This document shows positions 18,621-27,860 of a stretch of DNA of 64,000 nt, one piece after another; position 1 is the stretch's first letter, and each line of letters starts with the position of its first letter. The position numbers and the translations under genes are program-made. Where the stretch lies: positions 62,001 through 126,000 of the forward strand of contig NZ_CALXKQ010000004.1 in assembly GCF_944388875.1 (NCBI RefSeq). The letters are read 5' to 3'. The notes under the pieces were generated by a model that saw only the letters and a program-made list of their open reading frames with translations, had not been told where the DNA came from and did not search any database. The DNA comes from an uncultured Brachyspira sp. GTDB lineage: Bacteria > Spirochaetota > Brachyspiria > Brachyspirales > Brachyspiraceae.

Positions 18621-19448
18621 ATGAGCGACTTTGCTATTATAGTTATTTGTATTTCTTCTATAATAATATCATATTTCGTTTTTAATATCATTAAGAGCGG
18701 AAGATATGCTAATATGAAAGCGAATGTCAAAGATGGTACTATAGAGTTTGGAAATAATACTAATAATGAAAAAGTTAATGAAAAAATTAAAGAAGAAAAC
18801 TATATTCAAAAACAAAATAATATAGTACATAATGCTTTTGATAATGCTAAAGAATTACAAACACTTCAAAATAAAAATAATGATGAGATATTAAATTATT
18901 ATAATAACGATAAGTTTATATATGATGATAAAATTACTTCTTTGACAGTTTATAAAGAATACAGCAATATTATCAGTCAAAGCACTTTAGAAGTTCAAAG
19001 TAAGATTATGGGTTATATAGCAAGAAATCATATAATTAATAAAGACAAAGTAGAGTTTGAAGCGTATGTAAAAGAAAAAAGAATAGAAATTATAGATATA
19101 TATGATACAGCTTTATTTAATAGTAATATAGAGAGTATAAAAAAATTAAGATTAGAAAATATTTGTAATTTCTATTATATGATAATACTAGATAATATAA
19201 AAGATACTTATAAATCTATTTATAATAATCATAAAGTACAGTATATAAAGCGTAAAGAGTTTCTAAATAATTTAAAAAATATTAAGCAAGAAGATAGATT
19301 AAAAAGCTACGATGTTTTTATACATAATAATTTTACAGAAACAGCTATAAGAGACAGTGAAATAGTTTTAGATAATTTAAAACATTTACAGAAATTCTTA
19401 CTAGGCATTTTTCATGATAATTTAAAATATAATGGAGTTAAAAAATGA
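18621..19448 (+). CDS. Membrane-anchored helical protein of the lysis cassette, unknown
   Basis: 275 residues: one N-terminal membrane helix (about 4-25) then a charged, mostly helical Lys/Asn/Glu-rich body without recognisable domain. It sits between endolysin and holin genes and overlaps the holin start by 4 bases, so it is part of the same transcript. It could be a holin modulator or a superinfection protein; nothing in the sequence decides this. Confidence 0.55.
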   Translation: MSDFAIIVICISSIIISYFVFNIIKSGRYANMKANVKDGTIEFGNNTNNEKVNEKIKEENYIQKQNNIVHNAFDNAKELQTLQNKNNDEILNYYNNDKFIYDDKITSLTVYKEYSNIISQSTLEVQSKIMGYIARNHIINKDKVEFEAYVKEKRIEIIDIYDTALFNSNIESIKKLRLENICNFYYMIILDNIKDTYKSIYNNHKVQYIKRKEFLNNLKNIKQEDRLKSYDVFIHNNFTETAIRDSEIVLDNLKHLQKFLLGIFHDNLKYNGVKK

Positions 19449-19705
19449 ATTGGATAGATAAGCATAATGCGAATAAAAAACTTTCTATATATACAAGCAT
19501 AATAAGTTTTTTTCTAGGATGTATTTGGGTATTTGTTAATCTTATTTGGAGAGGCAGAACTGTTACAAAAGAAGAGGCTATTGCCGTTGTAATAATTCTT
19601 CTTGGGCTTAATGCTGTTAGCTTTGGTTCTGATTTGAGGGGCTTTTTGAAGATATTAAAAAATGATAATAATAAAAAAGAGGTAAAAGAAAATAATGACA
19701 ATTAG
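19445..19705 (+). CDS. Holin-like small membrane protein
   Basis: 86 residues with two membrane helices (about 15-35 and 44-62), a short loop with KEE, and a charged C-terminal tail DNNKKEVKENNDN. Size, topology and place between endolysin and spanin genes are those of holins, which open the inner membrane to release endolysin. Confidence 0.7.
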   Translation: MNWIDKHNANKKLSIYTSIISFFLGCIWVFVNLIWRGRTVTKEEAIAVVIILLGLNAVSFGSDLRGFLKILKNDNNKKEVKENNDN

Positions 19706-19736
19706 AGAGTGTATATATAAAAATAGGTGATGTAAA

Positions 19737-20108
19737 ATGTCAATAGCTATAACTTTTATAATAAACTTCATTAAAAATAAATTATTAGATTTTTTAAAGT
19801 CTAAATATTTCTATATATTTTTAGCTGTAAGTATTGTTATGGCAATTATAATTTTTACTATCTTTCAATTAAAAAGCAAAGATAAAAAAATTGATAATCT
19901 TAATAAAAAAATTGTTTCTTTAGAATCTAAAAATATTTTTTTAGAAAAAGATTTAACTTTTAAGAAAGCTCAAATATATATAAAACAAATATTTACAAAC
20001 AGTGATGAAATAATAGAAAAACAATCAGAAGATAAATTATCATCCAATACAATAAAGGCATTAAAATCCATTATTTATGATTATAATAAGTCTATGGAGA
20101 TAAGATGA
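19737..20108 (+). CDS. i-spanin-like (Rz-type) protein
   Basis: 123 residues: one N-terminal membrane helix (about 22-42) followed by a heptad-rich periplasmic coiled coil (KDKKIDNLNKKIVSLESK). Together with the next gene it forms the classical inner-membrane/outer-membrane spanin arrangement that disrupts the outer membrane at lysis. Its stop overlaps the o-spanin start (ATGA). Confidence 0.7.
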   Translation: MSIAITFIINFIKNKLLDFLKSKYFYIFLAVSIVMAIIIFTIFQLKSKDKKIDNLNKKIVSLESKNIFLEKDLTFKKAQIYIKQIFTNSDEIIEKQSEDKLSSNTIKALKSIIYDYNKSMEIR

Positions 20109-20326
20109 AATATATTATATTAATAATTGTTTACAGTATTTTTATAATCTCATGCAAAACAACAGAATATGTAACCGTTCCTCTTACAGAGCCTCCAATT
20201 ATTTACAAACCTAGCAATAATATTACAACACAAAAAGAATTATTAAAGGAATATCAAAGAAGTTTAATAAAAATATCAGAGTGGCAGAAATGGTATAATA
20301 TACAAATTTTTTCAAATTATTATTGA
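20105..20326 (+). CDS. o-spanin-like (Rz1-type) outer-membrane lipoprotein
   Basis: 73 residues with a lipobox IFIISC (Cys17), then a short Pro-containing mature part (VPLTEPPIIYKPS) as in Rz1 proteins. It overlaps the i-spanin gene by 4 bases. Position, size and lipobox fit; sequence similarity alone would not be enough. Confidence 0.68.
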   Translation: MKYIILIIVYSIFIISCKTTEYVTVPLTEPPIIYKPSNNITTQKELLKEYQRSLIKISEWQKWYNIQIFSNYY

Positions 20327-20386
20327 TTTTTACACAATATTATTTATAATATATCTGCAATAATAAAAATATTTGGAAATATACCA

Positions 20387-22258
20387 ATGAAAAATTTAAA
20401 TATTCCCTTTCTTAAATCATTAAATCTAAACAGTATAGCAGTAAAAATGCCGTTAATGGTTACATTTATGATAATTATATTATCAGCAGTTATCATAACA
20501 GCATCCATAACATTAGCAACAAGAGAAATAAATAATATAACAGCATCAGGTTTTGAAACTTCTGTAAACGGTTTCTCATCTTTAATAGACAGTATACTAT
20601 CTTATCAGTCAATACTCATAGAATCTTATGCTAATATTCCTACAATAAGAGAATATATGTCAAGCCATAATGAGGAAGTTCAAAATAGAGCAATACAAAC
20701 AATGACGGTATTATTTGATAACAACAATCATATTGTAGACTTATTTATGCTTAGCTTGGATGGAAAAATAATAGAATCTTACAATGGAAGCAAAGCGGAA
20801 GCAGGTGAAGATATAAAATCAATGTATCCAGAATTATGGCAGGCTTTTGTATCTAAAAATTATAAAACAACATTATCATACAATATATATCAGCATGATA
20901 ATTATATTATACTTCCTGTTTTGCAAGGGGTAAAAGATTCTAATAATAATGTAGTAGGATCATTTATTGCTTATGTAAATTGGGGTAAAATCATAGATGA
21001 AAGTTTGAAAGATTCTAAAGATCAGTTTTCAGATGAAAAAACACTTTTTGTTATTAATAATGAAATGGATATAGTTTATCATAATGATAAAAATAGATTA
21101 TTTTCCAAAGCTACAGAATCTCTTGTAATACCTAATAATGAACAGTCTGGTCTTCTCAGTTATGTAAGGGAAGGAGAGGCGATATCAGCTTTCTTCAAGA
21201 AATTATCTTCTATAGAATGGGTAATGGTTGAAAGAACAACAGACAGATTATTATATGCTCCAGGAAGAAAGATGAGATTTATAGGTATTATCATAGGAAT
21301 TATAGGAGTTGCTGTATCTACAGTAATAACTATATGGTATATAAATGGTACTATCAAACCTATGCGTTTTATAGTTGAAGAGGCAAGAGAGATGTCTGAG
21401 GGTAATTTTGCCATAGATGCTGCTATAAAAGATAGAAATGATGAAATAGGAGAGCTTTCACATTCTTTTCAGGTAATGCGTGAAAAAATAGTAACAGTTA
21501 TAACAGATGTGTTAGCCGCTTCTTCAGAGATAGCAAATGCTGCTAATGAAGTTTATCAGGGTACAGAAGATTTGGCACAAAGAACAGAATATCAGGCATC
21601 AAGTTTGGAAGAGACAGCTTCTTCTATGGAGGAGATGGCTTCTACTATAAAGTCATCAGCACAAAACTCAGTAGATGGTAATAAAGTTATGATTGATTCT
21701 AAAAATGCTGTTGAAGAGGGAGGTGTAGTTATATCAGATACTGCTAAAATGATAGAAGAGGTTTATGAGGCAAGTGCTAAAATAAGAGATATTACTAAAG
21801 TTATAGAAGGTATAGCTTTTCAAACTAATATATTAGCTTTGAATGCTTCGGTTGAGGCTGCACGTGCTGGTGATCAGGGAAGAGGTTTTGCTGTAGTAGC
21901 GAGTGAGGTAAGGAATTTAGCACAGAACTCTCAGGCTTCTGCTAAAAATATAACTTTGCTTATAGAAGATATATACGAAAAAATAAATAAATCTGCTGAA
22001 ATGGCTAGACATTCTAAAGAGATATTTAATAATATAGAGATGAAAATAGAAGAAACTTCTAAAATTATGAATGATATTAGTCAAACTGCTGTTGAACAGG
22101 AGGCTGGTGTTGATCAGGTTAATACTGCTGTTACTAAAATGGATAGTATAACTCAGCAGAATGCTGCTTTAGTAGAAGAGTCCACTGCTGCTTCTAAATC
22201 TTTGCTTGATCAGGCTAAGCATTTGGAGAATTTAATGTCTTTCTTTAAAGTTAAATAA
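20387..22258 (+). CDS. Methyl-accepting chemotaxis protein
   Basis: 623 residues. First membrane helix about 20-45, a dCache-like periplasmic sensor (residues 50-295), second membrane helix about 297-318, a HAMP domain, and a cytoplasmic signalling domain with the hairpin tip EGIAFQTNILALNASVEAARAG. It passes ligand information to CheA/CheW for flagellar control. No che genes are adjacent; two hemerythrin genes follow. The signalling half is almost identical in DNA to the receptor at 40886, whereas the sensors differ. Confidence 0.93.
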   Translation: MKNLNIPFLKSLNLNSIAVKMPLMVTFMIIILSAVIITASITLATREINNITASGFETSVNGFSSLIDSILSYQSILIESYANIPTIREYMSSHNEEVQNRAIQTMTVLFDNNNHIVDLFMLSLDGKIIESYNGSKAEAGEDIKSMYPELWQAFVSKNYKTTLSYNIYQHDNYIILPVLQGVKDSNNNVVGSFIAYVNWGKIIDESLKDSKDQFSDEKTLFVINNEMDIVYHNDKNRLFSKATESLVIPNNEQSGLLSYVREGEAISAFFKKLSSIEWVMVERTTDRLLYAPGRKMRFIGIIIGIIGVAVSTVITIWYINGTIKPMRFIVEEAREMSEGNFAIDAAIKDRNDEIGELSHSFQVMREKIVTVITDVLAASSEIANAANEVYQGTEDLAQRTEYQASSLEETASSMEEMASTIKSSAQNSVDGNKVMIDSKNAVEEGGVVISDTAKMIEEVYEASAKIRDITKVIEGIAFQTNILALNASVEAARAGDQGRGFAVVASEVRNLAQNSQASAKNITLLIEDIYEKINKSAEMARHSKEIFNNIEMKIEETSKIMNDISQTAVEQEAGVDQVNTAVTKMDSITQQNAALVEESTAASKSLLDQAKHLENLMSFFKVK

Positions 22259-22461
22259 TGAAACAAATTGGGGTTTCTATATTAAATTTATCTTTATAAG
22301 AGATAATTAGTGAATAACAAAAATGTACTGGAATATAAAATTATTACATCTGCATATTTTTTGTTTATGTTTAAATAAATATATTTTGCCCTTTAAAAAT
22401 GTAAGAAAATTACTATAATATATAATGATTGATTAATATAATAGATATTTAGGAAGTAAAT

Positions 22462-22902
22462 ATGAGTAATAGATATATAAAATGGGAAGATAAGTATAAC
22501 ACTGGTTATAAAAGAATAGATGATCAGCATGTAGAATTAATAGAAATAGCTAATGATTTGTATGATTATTTAGAACATAAGGATTCAAAAGATGATGAGT
22601 TAAAAAATGCTTTTAAAAATGCATTAAAAAAGACTGTTGATTATATTGACTATCATCTGCATTACGAAGAAAAAATAATGCATGCTATAAAGTATGATAA
22701 ACTTCTTGATCATTCAAGGTATCATAGGGAGTTTACTAATGAAATATATAACTATGTTAAACTTTATGAAAATGGTTCCTCAGATTCTATTAATAGTTTA
22801 TTAAAATATTTAAAGGAATGGTTTTTAAATCATATATTAAAGACTGACAAAGAGTTTGTAAGAGAAATGAAAAATATTTTGAAAAATTTAGAAAACTCTT
22901 AA
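22462..22902 (+). CDS. Bacteriohemerythrin
   Basis: 146 residues with the complete di-iron ligand set of hemerythrins: His in DDQHVEL, HLHYEE, HSRYHREF and NHILKTDKEF. Binds oxygen reversibly with two iron atoms. It stands between a chemoreceptor and a second hemerythrin, suggesting a role in oxygen sensing or scavenging in an anaerobe. Confidence 0.92.
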   Translation: MSNRYIKWEDKYNTGYKRIDDQHVELIEIANDLYDYLEHKDSKDDELKNAFKNALKKTVDYIDYHLHYEEKIMHAIKYDKLLDHSRYHREFTNEIYNYVKLYENGSSDSINSLLKYLKEWFLNHILKTDKEFVREMKNILKNLENS

Positions 22903-22926
22903 AGATATATTGTAGGAGTTAATTTT

Positions 22927-23388
22927 ATGGGAACAGAAAATAAAGCTAGATGGATAAGATGGGAAAGTAAATATAAAACTGGCTACAAAAGAATTGATGA
23001 ACAGCATAAAGAACTTGTAAATATTATTAATGATTTATACAGTATAGGTGTTGAAAGTAATATTGAAGATGAAAATGTAAAAAAGTCATTGAGCGACATT
23101 TTGAAGCGTGCTATTGATTACGCTACATATCATTTTTCTTATGAAGAGAAGATTATGAGTGCTATAGATTATTCTATATCAAAGGATCATATTACAAAAC
23201 ATAGAGGGTTTTCAGTTAAGGTTGTGGATGAAGTTAATATGTATGAGAACGGAAATAGTATTGTTATAGAGGATTTTATTAAGTTTTTGAGAGATTGGCT
23301 TATTAATCATATAATGGTTGATGACAAAAAATTTGTAGAAGAATTGAAAATCAAACTTTCTAAGATGTCTGAGAATGATATGCAGTAG
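22927..23388 (+). CDS. Bacteriohemerythrin, tandem paralogue
   Basis: 153 residues, clearly a tandem duplicate of the preceding gene 24 bases upstream (both open with RxxWExKYxTGYKRIDxQH). All metal ligands remain: HKEL, HFSYEE, HITKHRGF, NHIMVDDKKF. A GGAG site precedes the ATG. Probably cotranscribed with its neighbour. Confidence 0.92.
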   Translation: MGTENKARWIRWESKYKTGYKRIDEQHKELVNIINDLYSIGVESNIEDENVKKSLSDILKRAIDYATYHFSYEEKIMSAIDYSISKDHITKHRGFSVKVVDEVNMYENGNSIVIEDFIKFLRDWLINHIMVDDKKFVEELKIKLSKMSENDMQ

Positions 23389-23447
23389 ATATTGATTTTT
23401 ATAATTAAAAGCATTTTATTATTTAAATAAAATAAATTGGAGATATT

Positions 23448-24449
23448 ATGAAAGCTGCACAGATTAAAAGTTATTCAAAAGAAATTAATTTAAATATTTG
23501 CAATATTCCAATTCCTTCCATTTCAGATGACGAAGTACTAGTTAAAGTAAAAGCAGCGGCAGTAAATCCTCTCGAATTACTTATATTAACAGGAAGTGTT
23601 AGGCTTATACAGGATTATAAAATGCCTCTTACTCTAGGCAATGAATTTTCTGTCATAGTTGAAGAAACTGGTAAAAATGTAACCGATTTCAAAATAGGCG
23701 ATAAAGTCTATGCACGTCTTCCTATATATAAAATAGGGGCTTTTGCTGAATATGTTTCAATAGAAAGTAAGTTTTTATCCATTATGCCCAATAATTGTAG
23801 TTTTGAAACGGCAGCGGCAATACCTCTTACAGCACTTACAGCTTATCAGGCATTTACAGAGGAATTAGAGGCGAAGTCAGGTCAGACTGTTTTAATAACA
23901 GGAGGCTCTGGAAGTTTTGGAGAGCTTGCTGTTCCTATTGCAAAACATTTAGGGCTTAATATAATTGTATCTGGAAATGAAAGATCAAAAGATCATTTCA
24001 TTAATTTAGGAGTAAGTAAGTATATTGATTACAGTAAAGAAAATTATTGGGAATTAGTTTCTGATGCTGATTATGTTATTGATACATTAGGGGCAAAAGA
24101 ATTTGATAGAGAATTATCCGTACTTAAAAAAGGAGGACGTCTATTAAGTTTGAGAACAAGCCCAAATAAAAGATTTGCAGAAGATAATAAATTTTCTTTC
24201 CTGAAAAAATTGTTATTTTCTGCTGCTGGTTCTAAATATGATAAAAAAGCTATGAAAGAAGGAAAAGAATACCGTTTTATGTTTGTTAGAGCTGACGTAG
24301 AAGAGCTTCGTAAAATTACAAAAATTACAGAAGAGCAAAATATAAAGCCTAAAATATTTTCTACAGTATTCAATCTTGAAAATGCTAATGAGGCCGTAAA
24401 AACTATGGCAAAAGGACATATAGAAGGTAAGATAATTATATCTTTATAA
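23448..24449 (+). CDS. MDR-family NADPH:quinone oxidoreductase-like protein
   Basis: 333 residues of the medium-chain dehydrogenase/reductase family: GroES-like N-terminal part with VKAAAVNPLELL and LGNEFS, and a Rossmann domain with the TGGSGSFGELAVPIAK nucleotide motif near residue 145. No catalytic zinc Cys is visible, as in quinone-reductase types. Natural substrate unknown. GGAG lies before the ATG. Confidence 0.85.
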   Translation: MKAAQIKSYSKEINLNICNIPIPSISDDEVLVKVKAAAVNPLELLILTGSVRLIQDYKMPLTLGNEFSVIVEETGKNVTDFKIGDKVYARLPIYKIGAFAEYVSIESKFLSIMPNNCSFETAAAIPLTALTAYQAFTEELEAKSGQTVLITGGSGSFGELAVPIAKHLGLNIIVSGNERSKDHFINLGVSKYIDYSKENYWELVSDADYVIDTLGAKEFDRELSVLKKGGRLLSLRTSPNKRFAEDNKFSFLKKLLFSAAGSKYDKKAMKEGKEYRFMFVRADVEELRKITKITEEQNIKPKIFSTVFNLENANEAVKTMAKGHIEGKIIISL

Positions 24450-24576
24450 TAATTATTTATATTAGTTTAATTGTCATACTATTATATTTTGTGATTATTA
24501 TATTGATGTATTGATTTTTTATTAAAATATAATACAATATAGCTTTATACTATAAATAATTATCTATGTGTATTTT

Positions 24577-25479
24577 ATGCTTTATAGAAGAAAATTGATT
24601 TTAGCTTTATTAGAAGAATTTGAAAATAAGTTATTAAGAACAGATTTTGAAAAATATTTATTTCTTGTATCTCAAGAGCAAATAAAAATGAATAATAAAT
24701 CCAGCTATTCATTTATCCCATATAAATATGGATGTTTTTCAATATTATCTTATTCTGATATAGATTTTTTAAAAAAAAATAATATCATTTCTGATGATGT
24801 ATATTTTAGAAAAATGGACAATATATCATATTCCAAAGAATTAAAAAAAGATGATATTTATATAATAAAAGAAGTGTATAAAAAACATCATAATAAGGAT
24901 ACTAATTCACTATTAGCTTTTATATACAAAAATTATCCATTTTATTCAATAAATAGTGAAATAATTGATAAGTATTTATCTAATGATGAAATTTATGCAG
25001 TGAAAAATCCAATAGAAAGTAAAAAAAATCCAGTTTTATTTACTATTGGATATGAAGGTATAGCATTAGAAGAATATATTAATAAACTATTAAAAAATAA
25101 TATAAAATTAGTTATTGATGTTAGAAAAAATGCAGTCAGTATGAAATATGGTTTTTCAAAATATATGATGAAGAAGTGGCTGAATAATGTCAATATAGAA
25201 TATGAACATATACCTCAGCTAGGGATAGAGGCTGAAAAAAGAGAATATCTGCATACACAAAAAGATTATGATATACTTTTTGAAAATTATAAAAATACAA
25301 CTCTCATAGATAATTTTAAATATGTAGAATATGTATTTTTAAAATTTTTAGAATATAAAAGAATAGCACTTACATGTTTTGAAGCATTGCCAATGCAATG
25401 TCATAGAAGTGTCATTAGAAATGAAATAACTAATTTAGAATATTGGAATATATTAGAATATGGAGTAAAAGATATTTGA
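24577..25479 (+). CDS. DUF488 domain protein
   Basis: 300 residues. Residues 1-145 are an N-terminal helical region of its own (LALLEEFENKLLRTDFEKYLFL...) that resembles the region found before DUF488 in some phage- or toxin-linked proteins. From about 150 the DUF488 fold is clear: FTIGYEGIALEEYINKLLK, LVIDVRKN, and the C-terminal LTCFEALPMQCHRSVI. Biochemical role unknown. ATG at 24577 is preferred over GTG 24568. Its TGA overlaps a TTG start of the next frame, implying a translationally coupled pair. Confidence 0.8.
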   Translation: MLYRRKLILALLEEFENKLLRTDFEKYLFLVSQEQIKMNNKSSYSFIPYKYGCFSILSYSDIDFLKKNNIISDDVYFRKMDNISYSKELKKDDIYIIKEVYKKHHNKDTNSLLAFIYKNYPFYSINSEIIDKYLSNDEIYAVKNPIESKKNPVLFTIGYEGIALEEYINKLLKNNIKLVIDVRKNAVSMKYGFSKYMMKKWLNNVNIEYEHIPQLGIEAEKREYLHTQKDYDILFENYKNTTLIDNFKYVEYVFLKFLEYKRIALTCFEALPMQCHRSVIRNEITNLEYWNILEYGVKDI

Positions 25480-26284
25480 GAAAAAAGATATTTATAACAG
25501 TAAAAACATACCCTACTATATCATACAAATATGGGGAATTAGTATGTACTGCTGGATTTACAGAAGATGGAAATTTATAAGAATATATCCTATACCATTT
25601 AGAAAATTGGAAAATGAATTTAAATACCAAAAATACCAATGGGTTGAAATGGATATAAAAAGGAATTTATCTGATTTTAGACCAGAAAATTATTATTTGA
25701 ATGATATTGATACAATAAATATGTTAGATAAAATTTCTCCAAATAACAATTGGAAAGAAAGAAAAGATATTATTTTTAGAAATAAAAATCATTTATATAA
25801 AGATTTAAAATATTTAATAGAATGCTCTAGAAAAAAAGGAAATGAATGTGTATCATTAGCTATTTTTAAACCTTCTAAAATAATTGATCTTGTAGTAAAG
25901 GAAGAAAAAGAAAAAAATTGGGATAATAAAAAAATAGATGCTATATACAGTCAATATGATTTATTCAATGATAATTATTTTAAATTGGTAAAGAAACTAC
26001 CATATAGATTTTCCTATATATTTCAGGATATTAATGGAATAGAGAGTAAACTTTTTATTGAAGATTGGGAAATAGGTGCTTTATTTTGGAATTGTTTAAA
26101 GAATAATAATGAGAAATATGCATGTGATTTAGTAAAAAATAAATATTTAGATATAGCAAAAAACAAAGATATATATCTGTTTTTAGGCACTACTAAAGAG
26201 CACCATTATACATCAAGAAACCCATTTATTATAATAGGGGTCTTCTATCCAAATAAGGAAGAACAATATTTTTTAGATATATAG
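25476..26284 (+). pseudogene. DUF488 partner protein gene with -1 frameshift
   Basis: Frame 1 begins with TTG at 25476 (overlapping the DUF488 stop) and reads FITVKTYPTISYKYGELVC then TAGFTEDGN before TAA at 25578-25580. The -1 frame continues at once as IRIYPIPFRKLENEFKYQKY and is open to 26284. Together they give about 269 residues of a protein family I recall next to DUF488 (GxTEDGxxIRxYPxPFR signature). The junction is A AAT TTA TAA. This is either a one-T deletion or programmed -1 frameshifting. The ATG at 25544 would be an artefact start. Confidence 0.7.
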
Positions 26285-26287
26285 TTT

Positions 26288-27037
26288 TCAGCTGTCCATA
26301 AGCCTTATATAATTTTTTATTACAGGGTTTTCATTGTTATTAAAAATATCTTCTAATTTTCCGCTTGAAAGTACTTTGCCTTCATACATAAATACGGCAT
26401 TATCCGATATTCTTTTTGCCTGTGCTATATTATGAGTTACTATAATTATTGTGTATTTTTCTTTCAGAGTTAATAAGGTATCTTCTATTTTGTTAGAGTT
26501 TATAATATCTAAAGAGGAGCAAGGCTCATCAAGAAGCAGTATATCAGGCTCTACGCTTAAACTTCTTGCTATACAAAGCCTTTGTTTTTGTCCTCCGCTT
26601 AATTTTAAAGCCGAAGAGTTTAGCTTATCTTTCACTTCATCATAAAGACTTGTCATCTTCAATATTTCCTGAACTTTTTCATCTATTTTCTTTTTGTTCA
26701 GTCCGTAGTATTTTAAAGCATAGCTTATATTTTTATATATTGACATTGGAAATGGAGTTGGGGTTTGAAATACTATACCTATATTTTTTCTTAATGTTTC
26801 TAAAGGCATATCATTTGTATTTATATCATTAAAATAAATATTTCCTTTTATTATAGCATCATTTTCTTCTAATATTATTTTATTTATAGTTTTTAAAAGT
26901 GTACTTTTTCCGCATCCGCTTGGACCTATTATAGAAGTTATTTTATTTCTTTCAAAATCAATATTTATATTATCAAGAATATTTTTTTCTCCATAGCATA
27001 CAGATATATCTTTTAATTTTAAAATAATATTATTCAT
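26288..27037 (-). CDS. pstB: Phosphate ABC transporter ATP-binding protein
   Basis: 249 residues: Walker A GPSGCGKST, Q-loop VFQTPTPFPMSIYKNI, signature LSGGQKQRLCIARSL and Walker B ILLLDEPCSSLD. PstB energises phosphate uptake. Last gene of a compact operon, overlapping pstA by 8 bases; no phoU follows. It ends 3 bases from the convergent DUF488-partner stop. Confidence 0.92.
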   Translation of the reverse strand: MNNIILKLKDISVCYGEKNILDNINIDFERNKITSIIGPSGCGKSTLLKTINKIILEENDAIIKGNIYFNDINTNDMPLETLRKNIGIVFQTPTPFPMSIYKNISYALKYYGLNKKKIDEKVQEILKMTSLYDEVKDKLNSSALKLSGGQKQRLCIARSLSVEPDILLLDEPCSSLDIINSNKIEDTLLTLKEKYTIIIVTHNIAQAKRISDNAVFMYEGKVLSSGKLEDIFNNNENPVIKNYIRLMDS

Positions 27038-27860
27038 GTTTTATACCCTTAATTTTTAAGAATCTTAAAAGCACAGCGAAAAAGTTTAATATTAAAACTA
27101 TAGAAAGAAGTACAAAAGCTGTAGCATAAGCATTTTCTGTTGATATTCCCTGAGTAAGAAGAATATATAAATGATAAGGAAGCACCATAGAAGGTTTAAA
27201 TATTGAATCTGCTAAAGGGGCATTTATTACAGCACCAGTAAACATTAAAGGAGCAGCCGCACCTATAGCTAAAGCATTAGCAAGCATTATTATAGATAAT
27301 GCTTTTACGCCTATCTCTTTTAAAACTATATGAATTATAGTGTATGATTTGCTTATTCCTAAAGCGTAAGAACTGTTTATTATATCATTATCCAATTCTT
27401 TTAATACTTTTTTTATTCTTATGGCTATAAAAGGAAGAATCATAATAGACTGAGTTATTGACATTGAGAGTATAGATTTTCCAAATCCTAAATACAGCAC
27501 CAGCATGGCATATCCGAATAGTCCTAAAACTACAGAAGGTATCCCTGCTATGCATTGAAATATTATATCAAAAAAGGAATTAATTAATTTATTTTTATTA
27601 TAAAATACCAAGTATATGCCAGATGATATTCCAAGTATAGATGATATTAAAGATGAAAGTATGGAAGTATATAAACTTCCAGCTATTGCAGGAAATATCC
27701 CTCCTTCTTTTCCCAATATAATACCTTCAGGTTTTCCAAAAATGAAATTTATATTAATAGCATTTCTCCCTTTATAGAATATAAATATAAATATAAATGC
27801 TATTATAAAAATAATTACAGCAAAACTTATTATAGACCATATTTTAATTAAATTTTTCAT
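27030..27860 (-). CDS. pstA: Phosphate ABC transporter permease PstA
   Basis: 276 residues with six membrane helices and the permease EAA-like loop SSYALGISKSYTIIHIVLKE. Forms the channel with PstC. ATG overlaps the pstC stop by 4 bases. Confidence 0.9.
   Translation of the reverse strand: MKNLIKIWSIISFAVIIFIIAFIFIFIFYKGRNAININFIFGKPEGIILGKEGGIFPAIAGSLYTSILSSLISSILGISSGIYLVFYNKNKLINSFFDIIFQCIAGIPSVVLGLFGYAMLVLYLGFGKSILSMSITQSIMILPFIAIRIKKVLKELDNDIINSSYALGISKSYTIIHIVLKEIGVKALSIIMLANALAIGAAAPLMFTGAVINAPLADSIFKPSMVLPYHLYILLTQGISTENAYATAFVLLSIVLILNFFAVLLRFLKIKGIKHE

Larger units (their letters stand above)
11341..20326 (+). mobile_element. Phage-derived tail plus lysis module (prophage remnant or GTA part)
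   Basis: Colinear block: Dit-like, Tal-like, fibre, second fibre, accessory protein, GH19 endolysin, membrane protein, holin-like, i-spanin and o-spanin genes, flanked by ordinary chromosomal genes. No capsid, portal, terminase, tail tape-measure or integrase gene is present and I see no attachment-site repeats. Brachyspira VSH-1 gene transfer agents keep tail and lysis genes in clusters, so this may be part of such an agent located apart from the head genes; a decaying prophage is the alternative. Two tail genes contain in-frame TAA codons. Confidence 0.7.
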
